The notes beneath the pieces are model-generated. The model saw only the letters and a list, made by a program, of their open reading frames with translations, searched no databases and was not told the DNA's origin. The translations under genes were made by a program, and so were the position numbers. From the NCBI RefSeq assembly GCF_000470315.2, contig NZ_CBRF02000006.1, forward strand, positions 62,001 to 126,000: a stretch of DNA of 64,000 nucleotides. The letters are read 5' to 3'. Shown here piece by piece: positions 29,576-39,580 of this stretch. Each line of letters starts with the position of its first letter. Position 1 is the stretch's first letter. Source of the DNA: Psychromonas sp. SP041. Lineage in GTDB: Bacteria > Pseudomonadota > Gammaproteobacteria > Enterobacterales > Psychromonadaceae.

Positions 29576-32500
29576 TGTGGTTATCCGATGTGTCTGTAAA
29601 ACGGCCCGTAATGGCAATAGTATTAAGTCTATTGCTTTGTGTTTTTGGGATAGTTTCATTTGAAAAGCTCGCTGTACGAGAGATGCCCGATGTTGAAAGC
29701 CCTGTTGTCTCAATCACCACTCGTTATGAAGGGGCGAGTGCAACGATCATGGAAAGCCAAGTTACTTCTGTTATTGAAGACCAAGTAACCGGAATCAGTG
29801 GCATCGATGAAGTTGATTCTGTTACGCGTAATGGCATGTCTCGTATCACCGTTACCTTTGATATTGGCTGGGACTTAACAGAAGGTGTCAGTGACATACG
29901 TGATGCAGTGGCAAAAGCGGAAGGGGCGTTACCCGATGAGGCAGATGAACCTATTGTGTCTAAAGATGATGGTTCTGGTGAACCTTCCATGTATATCAAT
30001 CTTAAATCTTCAACCATGGATAGGACGCAACTCACCGACTATGCAGAACGTGCTTTAACCGACAGATTTAGCTTAATAACGGGTGTTAGTTCAGTTAACG
30101 TTACTGGTGGTTTATACAAAGTAATGTACGTTAAGTTACAGCCCGATATGATGGCGGGACGTTCGGTGACGGTCAGTGACATTATTTCAGCATTAGAGTC
30201 TGAAAATGTTGAAAGTCCCGGTGGTGAAGTGCGAAATGATACCACTGTGATGTCAGTTCGAACGGCCCGTTTGTATGCAGAACCTCAAGACTTTGATTAT
30301 TTAGTGGTCCGTACCGCTAATGACGGTACGCCAATCTATTTAAAAGATGTTGCCAAAGTTTATGTTGGTGCAGAAAATGAAAACTCTGCTTTTAAAAATA
30401 ATGGTATTGTAAATCTAAGCTTAGGTATTATTACACAAACAGATGCTAACCCACTGGAGGTCGCCAAGTCAGTCCGTAAAGAAGTGGATAATATCCAACA
30501 GTTTTTACCTGATAATACTGATTTAGTTTTAAATTATGACTCTACGGTATTCATTGAGCGTTCTATTGATGAGGTTTATAGCACTTTAATGATAACGGGT
30601 GGTTTAGTTGTCTTGGTTTTGTATATTTTCATCGGCCAAGCTAGAGCGACTATTATTCCGGCTATTACTGTTCCTGTTTCATTAGTTTCTTCTTTTATTG
30701 CTGCTTATTATTTTGGTTTCTCAATTAATCTCATTACTTTAATGGCGCTTATTTTATCGATCGGTTTGGTGGTCGATGATGCGATTGTTGTTGTTGAGAA
30801 TATTTTCCACCACTTGGAAAAAGGTGAAAAGCCATTAATGGCTGCCTATAAAGGAACTAGAGAAGTTGGCTTTGCCGTTATTGCCACAACCTTAGTATTA
30901 GTAATGGTCTTTTTACCTATCTCCTTTATGGACGGTATGGTGGGACTATTATTTACTGAGTTTTCTGTGTTATTGGCCATGTCTGTTATTTTCTCTTCAT
31001 TTATCGCATTAACCTTAACGCCAGTACTTGCTAGTAAAATGCTGAAAGAGCATCAACAACAGAATCGTTTTAATCGCTGGGTTGATAAGCAGTTTAACCG
31101 TTTAGAGAATGTTTACCGCGGTGGTTTAAATTGTGCAATGAAATTGCGTTTAGCGGCGCCGTTAGTCATTCTTGCTTGTATTGCAGGTAGTTATTTCTTG
31201 ATGCAACAAGTGCCTTCTCAACTTGCACCTAAAGAAGATAGAGGGGTGATTTTCGCTTTCGTAAAAGGCGCTGAAGGAACCAGTTTTAACCGTATGTCTG
31301 CGAATATGGATCTTGTGCAAGAGCGTTTAATGCCTTTATTAGGACAGGGCGTTATTAAATCATTTAGTACTCAAGCTCCTGCTTTTGGTGGTAATGCTGG
31401 TGACCAAACAGGTTTTGTTATCATGGTTTTGGAAGATTGGAATGATAGAACTGTTTCTGCTACTCAAGCGCTAGGACTGGTGAATAAAGCATTAAAAAAC
31501 TTACCTGATATCCGTGTTCGCCCTTTATTACCTGGATTCCGAGGTGGATCGAGCGACCAAGTTGAGTTTGTATTAGGTGGTTCAGATTACAAAGAGTTAG
31601 AAAAGTATGCTGAATTGTTAAGACAAGAGGCTGAAGCTGATGGCATGGTTGTTGGTGGTGACCTTGATTACTCGGAAAAAACACCTGAGCTGGTGGTTAC
31701 CTTAGACAAAGAACGTGCTGCTGAGTTAGGCATTAGTTTGGATGATATTTCTGAAACATTAGAAGTGATGTTAGGCGGAAGTAGTGAAACGACTTATGTT
31801 GAACGTGGCGAAGAATATGATGTTTATTTACGGGGTGATGAAAATAGCTTTAATAATGTGAGCGACCTAAGTCAGATTTATATGCGCACAAGAGGTGGTG
31901 ATCTGATTACTTTAGATACATTGGCAGATATTGAAGAGGTCGCATCAGCAAATAGATTATCGCATTACAATAAACAAAAATCGATTACTTTGGGCGGCAG
32001 TGCTGCGGAAGGTAAATCATTAGGTGAGGTATTAGATTATTTAGATGCTAAAGCCATTGAATTATTTCCAAGTGATATTACAGTTTCTTATACTGGCGAA
32101 TCAAAAGAGTATAAAGAAAATCGGAGCAGTGTATTCATTGTATTTGGTTTAGCTTTACTGGTGGCTTATTTAGTATTAGCCGCGCAATTTGAAAGTTTCA
32201 TCAATCCATTAGTGGTTATGCTTACTGTTCCTATGGGGGTATTAGGCGGCTTTATTGGCATGGTTGTGATGCAACAAGGGCTTAATATTTATAGTCAAAT
32301 TGGTATGATCATGCTAATTGGTATGGTGACTAAGAACGGTATTTTGATTGTTGAATTTGCTAACCAATTACGTGACAAGGGTCATGCGTTAGAAGTGGCA
32401 ATTATTGATGCTTCTGCACGTCGTTTACGCCCAATATTAATGACAGCGTTTACTACTTTAGCTGGGTCTATCCCGTTAATTATGTCTAATGGTGCAGGTT

Positions 32501-32691
32501 CTGAAAGTCGTATTTCTGTTGGGACAGTGGTGTTCTTCGGAATGGCTTTTGCCACGGTGGTCACGTTATTTGTTATTCCTGCCATGTACCGATTGATATC
32601 AGGTGGAACCCATTCACCGGGTCATGTAGAAAAACTACTTAATGAAGAGTTGCGTTTAAGTGAAGAGAAAACGGTATCTTCTAGCGATTAA
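29575..32691 (+). CDS. RND multidrug efflux pump, HAE-1 type permease
   Basis: The 1038-residue protein has the AcrB-like plan: TM1, a large periplasmic domain, TM2-7, a second periplasmic domain and TM8-12. The proton-relay aspartates are Asp401-Asp402 in GLVVDDAIVVVEN, and the relay lysine is in GMVTKNGILIVEFA of TM10. It starts one base inside the adaptor stop codon, so the two are translationally coupled. No outer-membrane factor or local regulator gene lies nearby, so it probably uses a shared TolC. Substrates cannot be inferred. Confidence 0.95.
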   Translation: MWLSDVSVKRPVMAIVLSLLLCVFGIVSFEKLAVREMPDVESPVVSITTRYEGASATIMESQVTSVIEDQVTGISGIDEVDSVTRNGMSRITVTFDIGWDLTEGVSDIRDAVAKAEGALPDEADEPIVSKDDGSGEPSMYINLKSSTMDRTQLTDYAERALTDRFSLITGVSSVNVTGGLYKVMYVKLQPDMMAGRSVTVSDIISALESENVESPGGEVRNDTTVMSVRTARLYAEPQDFDYLVVRTANDGTPIYLKDVAKVYVGAENENSAFKNNGIVNLSLGIITQTDANPLEVAKSVRKEVDNIQQFLPDNTDLVLNYDSTVFIERSIDEVYSTLMITGGLVVLVLYIFIGQARATIIPAITVPVSLVSSFIAAYYFGFSINLITLMALILSIGLVVDDAIVVVENIFHHLEKGEKPLMAAYKGTREVGFAVIATTLVLVMVFLPISFMDGMVGLLFTEFSVLLAMSVIFSSFIALTLTPVLASKMLKEHQQQNRFNRWVDKQFNRLENVYRGGLNCAMKLRLAAPLVILACIAGSYFLMQQVPSQLAPKEDRGVIFAFVKGAEGTSFNRMSANMDLVQERLMPLLGQGVIKSFSTQAPAFGGNAGDQTGFVIMVLEDWNDRTVSATQALGLVNKALKNLPDIRVRPLLPGFRGGSSDQVEFVLGGSDYKELEKYAELLRQEAEADGMVVGGDLDYSEKTPELVVTLDKERAAELGISLDDISETLEVMLGGSSETTYVERGEEYDVYLRGDENSFNNVSDLSQIYMRTRGGDLITLDTLADIEEVASANRLSHYNKQKSITLGGSAAEGKSLGEVLDYLDAKAIELFPSDITVSYTGESKEYKENRSSVFIVFGLALLVAYLVLAAQFESFINPLVVMLTVPMGVLGGFIGMVVMQQGLNIYSQIGMIMLIGMVTKNGILIVEFANQLRDKGHALEVAIIDASARRLRPILMTAFTTLAGSIPLIMSNGAGSESRISVGTVVFFGMAFATVVTLFVIPAMYRLISGGTHSPGHVEKLLNEELRLSEEKTVSSSD

Positions 32692-32726
32692 GCATCGTCA
32701 TTAAAAATAAGGGATATAAGTATTTT

Positions 32727-32760
32727 AAAAGCGAGGTTATACCAATAACCTCGCTTTTTT
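32727..32760 (+). terminator. Terminator of the RND operon
   Basis: GCGAGGTTAT and ATAACCTCGC form a perfect 10-bp stem with loop ACCA, extended by flanking A/T, then six T. Confidence 0.9.
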
Positions 32761-32887
32761 ATTGCCTACCGTTTTAATCGCATAGCCTGTAATGCTGTAA
32801 GCACTGAAGCAGTATAGTGATTGATCACTATGATAAAGGCTTATTGTAAACTTGCTGTTAATGTTTAATACCGTCTTCAAAACGCTG

Positions 32888-32947
32888 CTATCTATTCAAA
32901 ATATTGACTATCTATTCAAAATATTGACTATCTATTCAAAATATTGA
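32888..32947. repeat. 20-bp tandem repeat, three exact copies
   Basis: CTATCTATTCAAAATATTGA occurs three times without a change, directly followed by the 42-bp repeat. Confidence 0.95.
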
Positions 32948-32951
32948 CTAT

Positions 32952-33077
32952 CTATTTAAAGTACCAACTGTCTTTAAGTATCTATTAGCCACTCTATTTA
33001 AAGTGCCAACTGTCTTTAAGTATCTATTAGTCACTCTATTTAAAGTACCAACAGCCTTCAAGCACCTATTCATCATT
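32952..33077. repeat. 42-bp tandem repeat, three copies
   Basis: The unit starts CTATTTAAAGTACCAACTG and continues with a TATCTATTAG block. Copies lie at 32952-32993, 32994-33035 (nearly identical) and 33036-33077 (more diverged). All contain CTATT words also seen in the 20-bp unit, so one may derive from the other. Confidence 0.85.
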
Positions 33078-33240
33078 CTATTTTAATATCAATCATCGAG
33101 TTTCATATCCACTTCATGGTTTACATAACTGAATTATTATCAAACTATTTAAAACTATTCTTATACAACTCTTAAACTAAGCTATAAAATTTAGTACAGT
33201 CGCACTTCATTTTATATTTGAATAACAATAGGTATTTATA

Positions 33241-33714
33241 ATGGTCAAATTTATTTTAATCGCAGCAATTTTAATCGTCGCATTTTTCATTTTTCAATCT
33301 ATGAATGCAGGAAAAAGCGCACCAGAAAACATTGCAAAAGGTGAGGTTTTCTTAGCTGAAAATGCAACTAAAGAAGGCGTGGAAACCACTGAGTCTGGAT
33401 TACAGTATCTCGTACTAGAAAAAGGCGAAGGGACTGAGTACCCGACTGCAACAAGTAACGTACAAGTACATTATCACGGTACATTACTTGACGGTACGGT
33501 ATTTGATAGCTCTGTCGATCGTGGTAAGCCAATTTCTTTTGGTTTAAATCAAGTTATTCCTGGTTGGACTGAAGGTGTTCAGTTGATGGTGGAAGGTGAT
33601 AAGTTTCGTTTCTTCATTCCAAGTAAACTCGCTTATGGTAATCGTAACGCAGGTAAAATCACTGCTGGTTCATTATTGATTTTTGACGTTGAGTTATTAA
33701 AAATCAATAAATAA
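33241..33714 (+). CDS. FKBP-type peptidyl-prolyl cis-trans isomerase, membrane-anchored
   Basis: The 157-residue protein has an N-terminal hydrophobic segment (about 3-19) and then one FKBP domain (about 50-155). Active-site positions appear in VQVHYHGTLLDGTVFDSS, VIPGWTEGVQLM and FFIPSKLAYG. There is no lipobox, so it is probably a signal-anchored periplasmic isomerase that assists folding of exported proteins. It lacks the N-terminal dimerisation helices of FkpA or Mip. It is a single gene with its own terminator. Confidence 0.9.
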   Translation: MVKFILIAAILIVAFFIFQSMNAGKSAPENIAKGEVFLAENATKEGVETTESGLQYLVLEKGEGTEYPTATSNVQVHYHGTLLDGTVFDSSVDRGKPISFGLNQVIPGWTEGVQLMVEGDKFRFFIPSKLAYGNRNAGKITAGSLLIFDVELLKINK

Positions 33715-33765
33715 AGCAAGACTAATGCTGAGGTAAATGCCTCTAATTAATTGGCTTTAAAATAG

Positions 33766-33804
33766 AAACCTCTATGCACCTTATTAGATGCTTAGAGGTT
33801 TTTT
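33766..33804 (+). terminator. FKBP gene terminator
   Basis: AAACCTCTA and TAGAGGTTT pair around an 18-base loop and are followed by TTTTATT, about 50 bases past the stop. Confidence 0.7.
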
Positions 33805-33911
33805 ATTAGAAAGCGATGAACTAGCTATGAATTTAAAAATCACAAAAAACACTAAAAAATACATTAAAAAAAGCAGTTAAAAATTTCTACAAAAAACACC
33901 ACAAATAAAGC

Positions 33912-35279
33912 TTACTCACAAGGTGGCGCCATGTGAATGACAGCTAATCCTCCCTGTGATGTTTCTCGATATTTTTTGTTCATATCCTTCCCTGTTTGGT
34001 ACATAGTCGCTATTACTTTATCTAATGATATCAGTGATTTACTGTTTCGTTTCAACGCCATTCTAGACGCATTGATTGCTTTCATTGCGCCCATTGCATT
34101 ACGCTCTATACAAGGAATTTGTACTAAACCTCCAATAGGATCACAGGTCATTCCGAGTGAATGTTCCATTGCGATTTCTGCGGCAATACATATTTGCTCA
34201 TTACTACCGCCACGAATCGCCGTTAAACCTGCTGCTGCCATGGATGAAGAGACACCGATTTCACCTTGGCAACCGACTTCAGCTCCTGAAATGGAGGCAT
34301 TCATTTTGTATAACATGCCAATGGCAGCGGATACCGCTAAAAAATCTTTTAACTGAGTATTATCTATTTCACGGATATATTTGTTGTAATACATTAATAC
34401 TGAGGGGATAACACCCGCTGCGCCATTGGTCGGCGAGGTAACAACTTGGCCACCAGAGGCATTCTCTTCACTAATTGCAAATGCGTATAAGTTGACCCAA
34501 TCTAAAATACTCATTGGATCGTTATCAATCCCTTCACTGGCTTTGAGTGTTTTGAATAAAGCTGGCGCTCGACGTATTACTTTCAAACCACCTTCTAATA
34601 TGCCTTCAGTTTGTAAACCACGTTCTAGACATAGAGAAATAACTTTCCAGATTTTGGTGGTTGTTTCATCAAGTTGTTGTTCAGTACAAAAGCTCAGTTC
34701 ATTTTTTAACACTAACCCCCCAATGCTTAAGCCATTTTGGTCTGCTAGATTCAATAAACTTTCAGCGGAGTTAAACGGGAACGGCACCGTATTTTTAGGT
34801 GTTTTAATAGGGTTTAATAATTCTTCTGCTGTGCTAATAAAGCCGCCACCAGTAGAGTAGTAAGTATGCGAATCTATTTCTTGCTCGCCTTGATAAGCAA
34901 TTAAACGCATGCCATTTTCGTGTAGAGGCAAGCTTTCACGAAGAAATTCAATATCAATATCTGGGTCGAAAGCAATTGAGTGCTGGTTTAAAAAAGGCAG
35001 TGTTTTTGTCTCTGATATTGCCTTTAATAGCAGATTAGCAGTATTAGTTTTAACAGTATCGGGTTTAAATCCCATTAACCCTAACATCAATGCTCGGTCT
35101 GTATGATGGCCTTTACCAGTTAATGATAAAGAACCGTATAACTGAACTTTTATATTAGTAATACGTGTTACAGCGTGTTGGTTAGCAGTGGCAAATAAAT
35201 AAGCGGCTAACATAGGGCCACTCGTATGTGAGCTGGATGGACCAATGCCAATTTTATAAATATCAAAGATAGACAGCAT
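33912..35279 (-). CDS. sdaA: L-serine ammonia-lyase (iron-sulfur serine deaminase)
   Basis: The 455-residue protein is a single-chain bacterial L-serine dehydratase, converting L-serine to pyruvate and ammonia. It begins with the beta domain LSIFDIYKIGIGPSSSHTSGP. The alpha domain holds the 4Fe-4S cysteines in VGCQGEIG, MTCDPIGG and IPCIERN. The start is ATG 35279, with AGGAAT upstream. The frame could run 25 codons further upstream, but that part has no family counterpart. It is monocistronic. Confidence 0.95.
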   Translation of the reverse strand: MLSIFDIYKIGIGPSSSHTSGPMLAAYLFATANQHAVTRITNIKVQLYGSLSLTGKGHHTDRALMLGLMGFKPDTVKTNTANLLLKAISETKTLPFLNQHSIAFDPDIDIEFLRESLPLHENGMRLIAYQGEQEIDSHTYYSTGGGFISTAEELLNPIKTPKNTVPFPFNSAESLLNLADQNGLSIGGLVLKNELSFCTEQQLDETTTKIWKVISLCLERGLQTEGILEGGLKVIRRAPALFKTLKASEGIDNDPMSILDWVNLYAFAISEENASGGQVVTSPTNGAAGVIPSVLMYYNKYIREIDNTQLKDFLAVSAAIGMLYKMNASISGAEVGCQGEIGVSSSMAAAGLTAIRGGSNEQICIAAEIAMEHSLGMTCDPIGGLVQIPCIERNAMGAMKAINASRMALKRNSKSLISLDKVIATMYQTGKDMNKKYRETSQGGLAVIHMAPPCE

Positions 35280-35427
35280 AATAATTCCTAGGACTAGAAA
35301 GGGGGAGGAAGAGTGCTGACGGTCATGATAGTAAGTATTCATGATCGTAAACATTCATGGCAGTCAGTAGCAGGGCTTTTTTATCGTGAACGAATGAGCT
35401 ACTTACTCTTGGTTTCGTCTTTTTGGC

Positions 35428-36084
35428 TTATTGACAGTGTAACTGATATTTCTGAGAGAATAATTGGCCGATTGTATTATCGGGTGCTACGTCACTTGCT
35501 AGCGATAATGTATATGCACGTAATTCATCTGACGCTTTAGGGGCGAGTAATTCATTCGTACATTGTGTTGCCAGTTGTTCAGATAGTTGAATATTACTTT
35601 TATCTAACCATGACATATCGACAAAGTAAGTTTCATCGTAGATATAGAGTTTGAACTTTTTATCTTTAAAAGCAATTGGGCTTGATAAGGGTAATTCAAA
35701 ACTAAGCACTAGTTTATTACCATCTTGGATGAGTTGCGGGTGACGCGCTTCTTTATAGCGAACGGGCTCATTTCCGTCATACAAGTATGTGAAATAATGT
35801 TCGTTATACATATTGCCCACCACACCTTGTGCTAGCTTATGTAATGTTGCATCCTTTTTTTCAGGGCTTACATCTTCACCTTGTAGCATGTAAGTGGATG
35901 TTTCTGCATCAAATGCCCAAGTCATGTGTAAAGCAGTAATATGTGTGTCATCACTTTCGATGTAAGTGTTGGTATCAACCCATGCATGAGGGTGTGCAGT
36001 GGCGAAAACTGGAAAAAATAAAGTAAAAGGGAGTGCTACTTTTAAAGCTAACCCCTGAATTAATGAAGTAAATCTTGTGTACAT
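35428..36084 (-). CDS. DUF1007 family exported protein
   Basis: The 218-residue precursor has a signal peptide (to about residue 30) and starts its mature part with HPHAWVDT, the DUF1007 hallmark. Those His residues probably bind a metal. DUF1007 genes usually sit beside a nickel/cobalt-type NicO transporter gene, for which the protein may be a periplasmic helper. No such transporter is next door here, so its partner would have to be elsewhere. Two Cys residues near the C-terminus may form a disulfide. Confidence 0.85.
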   Translation of the reverse strand: MYTRFTSLIQGLALKVALPFTLFFPVFATAHPHAWVDTNTYIESDDTHITALHMTWAFDAETSTYMLQGEDVSPEKKDATLHKLAQGVVGNMYNEHYFTYLYDGNEPVRYKEARHPQLIQDGNKLVLSFELPLSSPIAFKDKKFKLYIYDETYFVDMSWLDKSNIQLSEQLATQCTNELLAPKASDELRAYTLSLASDVAPDNTIGQLFSQKYQLHCQ

Positions 36085-36223
36085 ATAGACTCTTTTTTAT
36101 TTTTAGCATTCAATAACTTGAAAATAATACAGCAAAGTGGGGTTATTTTATTGTAAATGTTTTATGACATTTTATATCGCGACACTCACCTAAGCCCACT
36201 GGTATCAGTAATAAGCTATACGT

Positions 36224-36607
36224 TTACTTTTTAGCTTGTAGCTTTATTTCATGCTCGAATTCATCAGGGAAAAAGATTAATCCATTAAGGTCTTTATCGG
36301 GAAATACAACGATTGATAATTCATCTTCTTCTAATCCACGTGTCCAACGTTCAGACCATTTATCTAAACTTATTGCTTCTGCTTTACAATGTGCCCACTC
36401 TTCTGTTGCCCACTCTTCTGCAAACTCTTTGTTAGGCCATACAGGAACGCAATCTTCATCTTCCGTATTAAGCATAACGCAGCCGTGTTCATCTATTAAT
36501 AACCAAATTTGTTTTTGTTTATTAACTTCTTTGCATAAGTATTGAAAGCGTTGTTGTTGATCAAACTTTAAAATTTCTTTAATACGTTGTGAAGTCAATT
36601 CGCTCAT
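36224..36607 (-). CDS. DUF2750 domain protein
   Basis: The 127-residue cytosolic protein matches DUF2750: QQIWLLIDEHGCVML-like first strand block, VPVWPNKEFAEEW, and the acidic LEEDELSIVVFPD toward the end. The protein is acidic and Trp-rich. No function is known for the family. It is monocistronic, with a convincing start at ATG 36607. Confidence 0.85.
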   Translation of the reverse strand: MSELTSQRIKEILKFDQQQRFQYLCKEVNKQKQIWLLIDEHGCVMLNTEDEDCVPVWPNKEFAEEWATEEWAHCKAEAISLDKWSERWTRGLEEDELSIVVFPDKDLNGLIFFPDEFEHEIKLQAKK

Positions 36608-37042
36608 TGCATATCCTATCTATTATCAATTAAGTAACCCGTAAGCTTAAAGTAAATACTCTATTTTACTAGTATAGATTTACCTCTTATTAATAATTAT
36701 TTGGAAGCGATAAAACCGTTATCTCATTATGCTAAGTTAAGGTTAAATAACGTGAAATTAATCCTATAAAAGCAAATGAAATAGTTAATTATGATTGTTT
36801 TATCTAGCTAAAGTTGATTTTTTTATAGTAATATATAAAAATGTTATAAAGTCATTAAACAGTGACTGAAAAATAATAAACTAATCTTAATTTTTTGATT
36901 TATATGAAAGAGTCAGCTTTATTCTCACTTTTTAACCACTATTTTCTTTCACTACTTATTATTTGCAAAGCAGATAACTTTATTTCCATTAAATATTAAA
37001 ATTCTCATTTTGTCATTCAACGACAAAAATCTTAGGATAATT
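36608..37042. other. Gene-free AT-rich promoter region
   Basis: These 430 bases lie between two divergent genes and are very A/T-rich. Nothing specific was recognised. Confidence 0.4.
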
Positions 37043-38689
37043 ATGTTTCATAGTATAAAAGCTAAAATTATTACTATTTACTCTTTAGTTATGATTGCAT
37101 TTACTTCTTTACTTTTACTCACCATTTTTCTTAATGAACGTCATCGTATGCTCGATTTAGAATTAGCAAAGTCTACAGAAATATCTCAAATGCATGCCAG
37201 TATGCTTAGCCAAGATTTTGCTAAAGATGTGTCGATATTAAAAGTATTAAGTGATGATTTTAAAACCGTTAGCAATGACAAAGAAAGTCTTGTTACCTTA
37301 TTAAAAAAATTAATGTGGGTAGGTGACGGTGATTTCATTAATGCTATTTATGTGGATAAAAACTTAGATTTAACGGATGTTAATGGTCGTACGATGAAAG
37401 CCATTCACCCAATGTTTTTACGTGCAGATCAGTGGGACGATAAAGAATATTATATCTCTAACCCGATCCACAGTCGTTTTGCAGAAGAGCCGGTTATTAT
37501 AATTTCTGTGCCTGTTCGAGATCAAGAAAATAAGTGGAGTGGTACTGTTGCTGTTGCCATGCCAATAACATTACTCCCTAAAAAATTATCCTCTATCAAA
37601 TTAGGTAAAGAGAGTTATGCATGGTTGGTAGATGCAAATGGTTTAGTCGTTTCTCATCCTCTTAAAAACTTCATCTTAGTTAATAAAATATCCACCAATG
37701 TAAATCCTAAATTTCCTGGATTCAATGAAATAGTAAAGAAAACGCAATCACAAAATAATGGCTATGGAAGTTACATGGATAAAAATCTTGATGAATCCAA
37801 AGTAGTTACTTTCTCTAAGTTGGAATACTTGCCTGGTTGGATCTTATTTGTAACGACAGAAGAGTCGGAAATTTTTCGAGATATCTATGAGATTATATTT
37901 AACGTTTTAATCATTTCAGCTATTTTGATGGCAGTATTTTTAATCTTTATTAGTCAGTTATCTAATAAAGTAACTAAGCCTATTATTAAACTAACAAAAG
38001 AAATAAAAGCCTCGGTCAATAGCAAACATGATTATTTTGAGGGGGTTTATTCAAACGATGAAATTGGCCAACTTTCTAAAGCCTTTCAAAGTAGTTTTAA
38101 AAAAATACGTTCTCACACCGTGCATTTAGAAAAAATGGTCATGGAGCGTACAGAGGAGATATCTTCTAAGAATGCATTGCTGAGCGAACAGAATGATAAG
38201 CTTGAAGAGCTTGTTTCTAAAGACCCTTTAACTCACTTGTATAATAGACGTGCCTTTATATCGTTGCTTGATAAAGAGCTTGCAAGAGCTAAAAGACACG
38301 GTTCAACGATTACACTGGCTGTGTTAGATATTGATCACTTTAAAGCGGTAAATGATAATTTTGGACATAATGTTGGTGATGAAGTCTTGTGTACCTTTGC
38401 CAATAAACTCACTGCTAATATGCGTGCTGAAGATCTGATTTGTCGTTGGGGTGGTGAAGAGTTTGTTATCTTATTATGGGAAGCAACGGCTGACGGTACC
38501 TTTAATAGAATGGATATGATGCGTGAACAAATTTCACAACTTCACTTTGATGGTGTAGGAAAAGTGACGTTTAGTACCGGCATGGCTACTATGAAAGAAG
38601 ATGAGGAATTTAAAGATTGGTTACATCGAGCAGATGAAGCTCTCTATAAAGCAAAAGAAACGGGCAGAAACAGAATTGTAAAAAGTTAA
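37043..38689 (+). CDS. Membrane diguanylate cyclase with Cache sensor and HAMP
   Basis: The 548-residue protein has TM1 at about 8-30, a periplasmic dCache sensor (about 35-275), TM2 at about 285-308, a HAMP segment and coiled coil to about 390, and a GGDEF domain. The active-site loop is RWGGEEF, with RAED five residues before it as a product-inhibition site, so it should make cyclic di-GMP and be feedback-inhibited. The start is ATG 37043 with AGGA six bases upstream, not the TTG eleven codons earlier. Confidence 0.93.
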   Translation: MFHSIKAKIITIYSLVMIAFTSLLLLTIFLNERHRMLDLELAKSTEISQMHASMLSQDFAKDVSILKVLSDDFKTVSNDKESLVTLLKKLMWVGDGDFINAIYVDKNLDLTDVNGRTMKAIHPMFLRADQWDDKEYYISNPIHSRFAEEPVIIISVPVRDQENKWSGTVAVAMPITLLPKKLSSIKLGKESYAWLVDANGLVVSHPLKNFILVNKISTNVNPKFPGFNEIVKKTQSQNNGYGSYMDKNLDESKVVTFSKLEYLPGWILFVTTEESEIFRDIYEIIFNVLIISAILMAVFLIFISQLSNKVTKPIIKLTKEIKASVNSKHDYFEGVYSNDEIGQLSKAFQSSFKKIRSHTVHLEKMVMERTEEISSKNALLSEQNDKLEELVSKDPLTHLYNRRAFISLLDKELARAKRHGSTITLAVLDIDHFKAVNDNFGHNVGDEVLCTFANKLTANMRAEDLICRWGGEEFVILLWEATADGTFNRMDMMREQISQLHFDGVGKVTFSTGMATMKEDEEFKDWLHRADEALYKAKETGRNRIVKS

Positions 38690-38939
38690 AGCATTACTCC
38701 ACTTTTAAAGTCAAATACAGAATAGTAACTCCTCCGTATTTGACTACTTATTGACATTTAACCTATTTATTTCCTAAGTTGTAGAACTTTTTATATTTAT
38801 GTAGGTCTCACCAGCAGTATTTGAATCAACTAATTTAAATTTTAAGTTTAATATTCTTTTGTCTTATGAAGAAATAATAAAAGATTAAAAATTTAGAAAA
38901 AGTAATTCTTAACAATTCAATTAACTAACGGAAATAACC

Positions 38940-39428
38940 ATGATCAAATTAAAATATTTAACAACTTCAATCATTGCTTTAACAGCTGTATTTGCTTTAG
39001 CTGCATGTGATGATAAACCTGAAACGACAACAAGTGAAAAGGTAGACGAAGTAGCCGCTGATGTAAATAATGCAGTTAAAGAAGCAGGTGAAAAAGTAGA
39101 TGAAGTTGTTCTTGAAGCAGGGCAAGCAGCAGACTCTGTTGGTGAAGAAATGACTGAAATGGTTAAAAACGCTGATGATGCTGCTGAAAATACCGGTAAA
39201 AATATCAGCGATATGGCAACTGATGCTGGTAATTCAGTAAACGATGCAGCTAATAACGCAACTGACAAAGCCAGTGAAATGGCAACAGATGCTAGTAATA
39301 CAGTAAATGGTGCAATTAATAGTACAACGGATAAAGCAAGTGATATGTCTACAGATGCGGTTAATGCACTTGAAGATGCTTGTGAAAGTGCTAAAGAAGG
39401 TGTTGCAGCACAAAATACTGATTGTTAA
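38940..39428 (+). CDS. Low-complexity lipoprotein with LEA-like repeats
   Basis: The 162-residue precursor has a lipoprotein signal (lipobox LAAC, Cys23). The mature part is almost entirely Ala, Asp, Glu, Lys, Thr, Asn and Val. It is built of loosely repeated amphipathic segments such as DKASEMATDASNTVNGAINS and DKASDMSTDAVNAL, with the same VDEVAADVNNAVKEAGEKVDE character earlier. This resembles LEA or apolipoprotein-like helices that stay unfolded until dehydration or membrane contact. Two Cys residues near the end (ACESA and NTDC) could form a disulfide. A role in envelope stress is a guess. Confidence 0.8.
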   Translation: MIKLKYLTTSIIALTAVFALAACDDKPETTTSEKVDEVAADVNNAVKEAGEKVDEVVLEAGQAADSVGEEMTEMVKNADDAAENTGKNISDMATDAGNSVNDAANNATDKASEMATDASNTVNGAINSTTDKASDMSTDAVNALEDACESAKEGVAAQNTDC

Positions 39429-39548
39429 TTAGTATTGTCGCCATATAACATATGCATTAATTGCACAGTGTAATGATATTGCTTTATAACTGCATAAGAT
39501 CATATATATAGCCTCATGACCATATAAAATGGCGATCACATAATCTTA

Positions 39549-39580
39549 CAACCATAAAAATATTCGTATTTTTATGGTTG
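39549..39580. terminator. Hairpin after the lipoprotein gene
   Basis: CAACCATAAAAATA and its perfect complement form a 14-bp stem with a TTCG tetraloop about 120 bases beyond the stop codon. There is no clean T tract, so it may be a terminator or an RNA-stabilising hairpin. Confidence 0.55.

Noticed and set aside
32888-33077. CRISPR array
   Set aside because: The repeats are directly tandem with no unique spacers and no cas genes nearby.
33937-35106. Plus-strand frames across sdaA
   Set aside because: They are antisense shadows of a conserved enzyme gene with intact iron-sulfur motifs on the minus strand.
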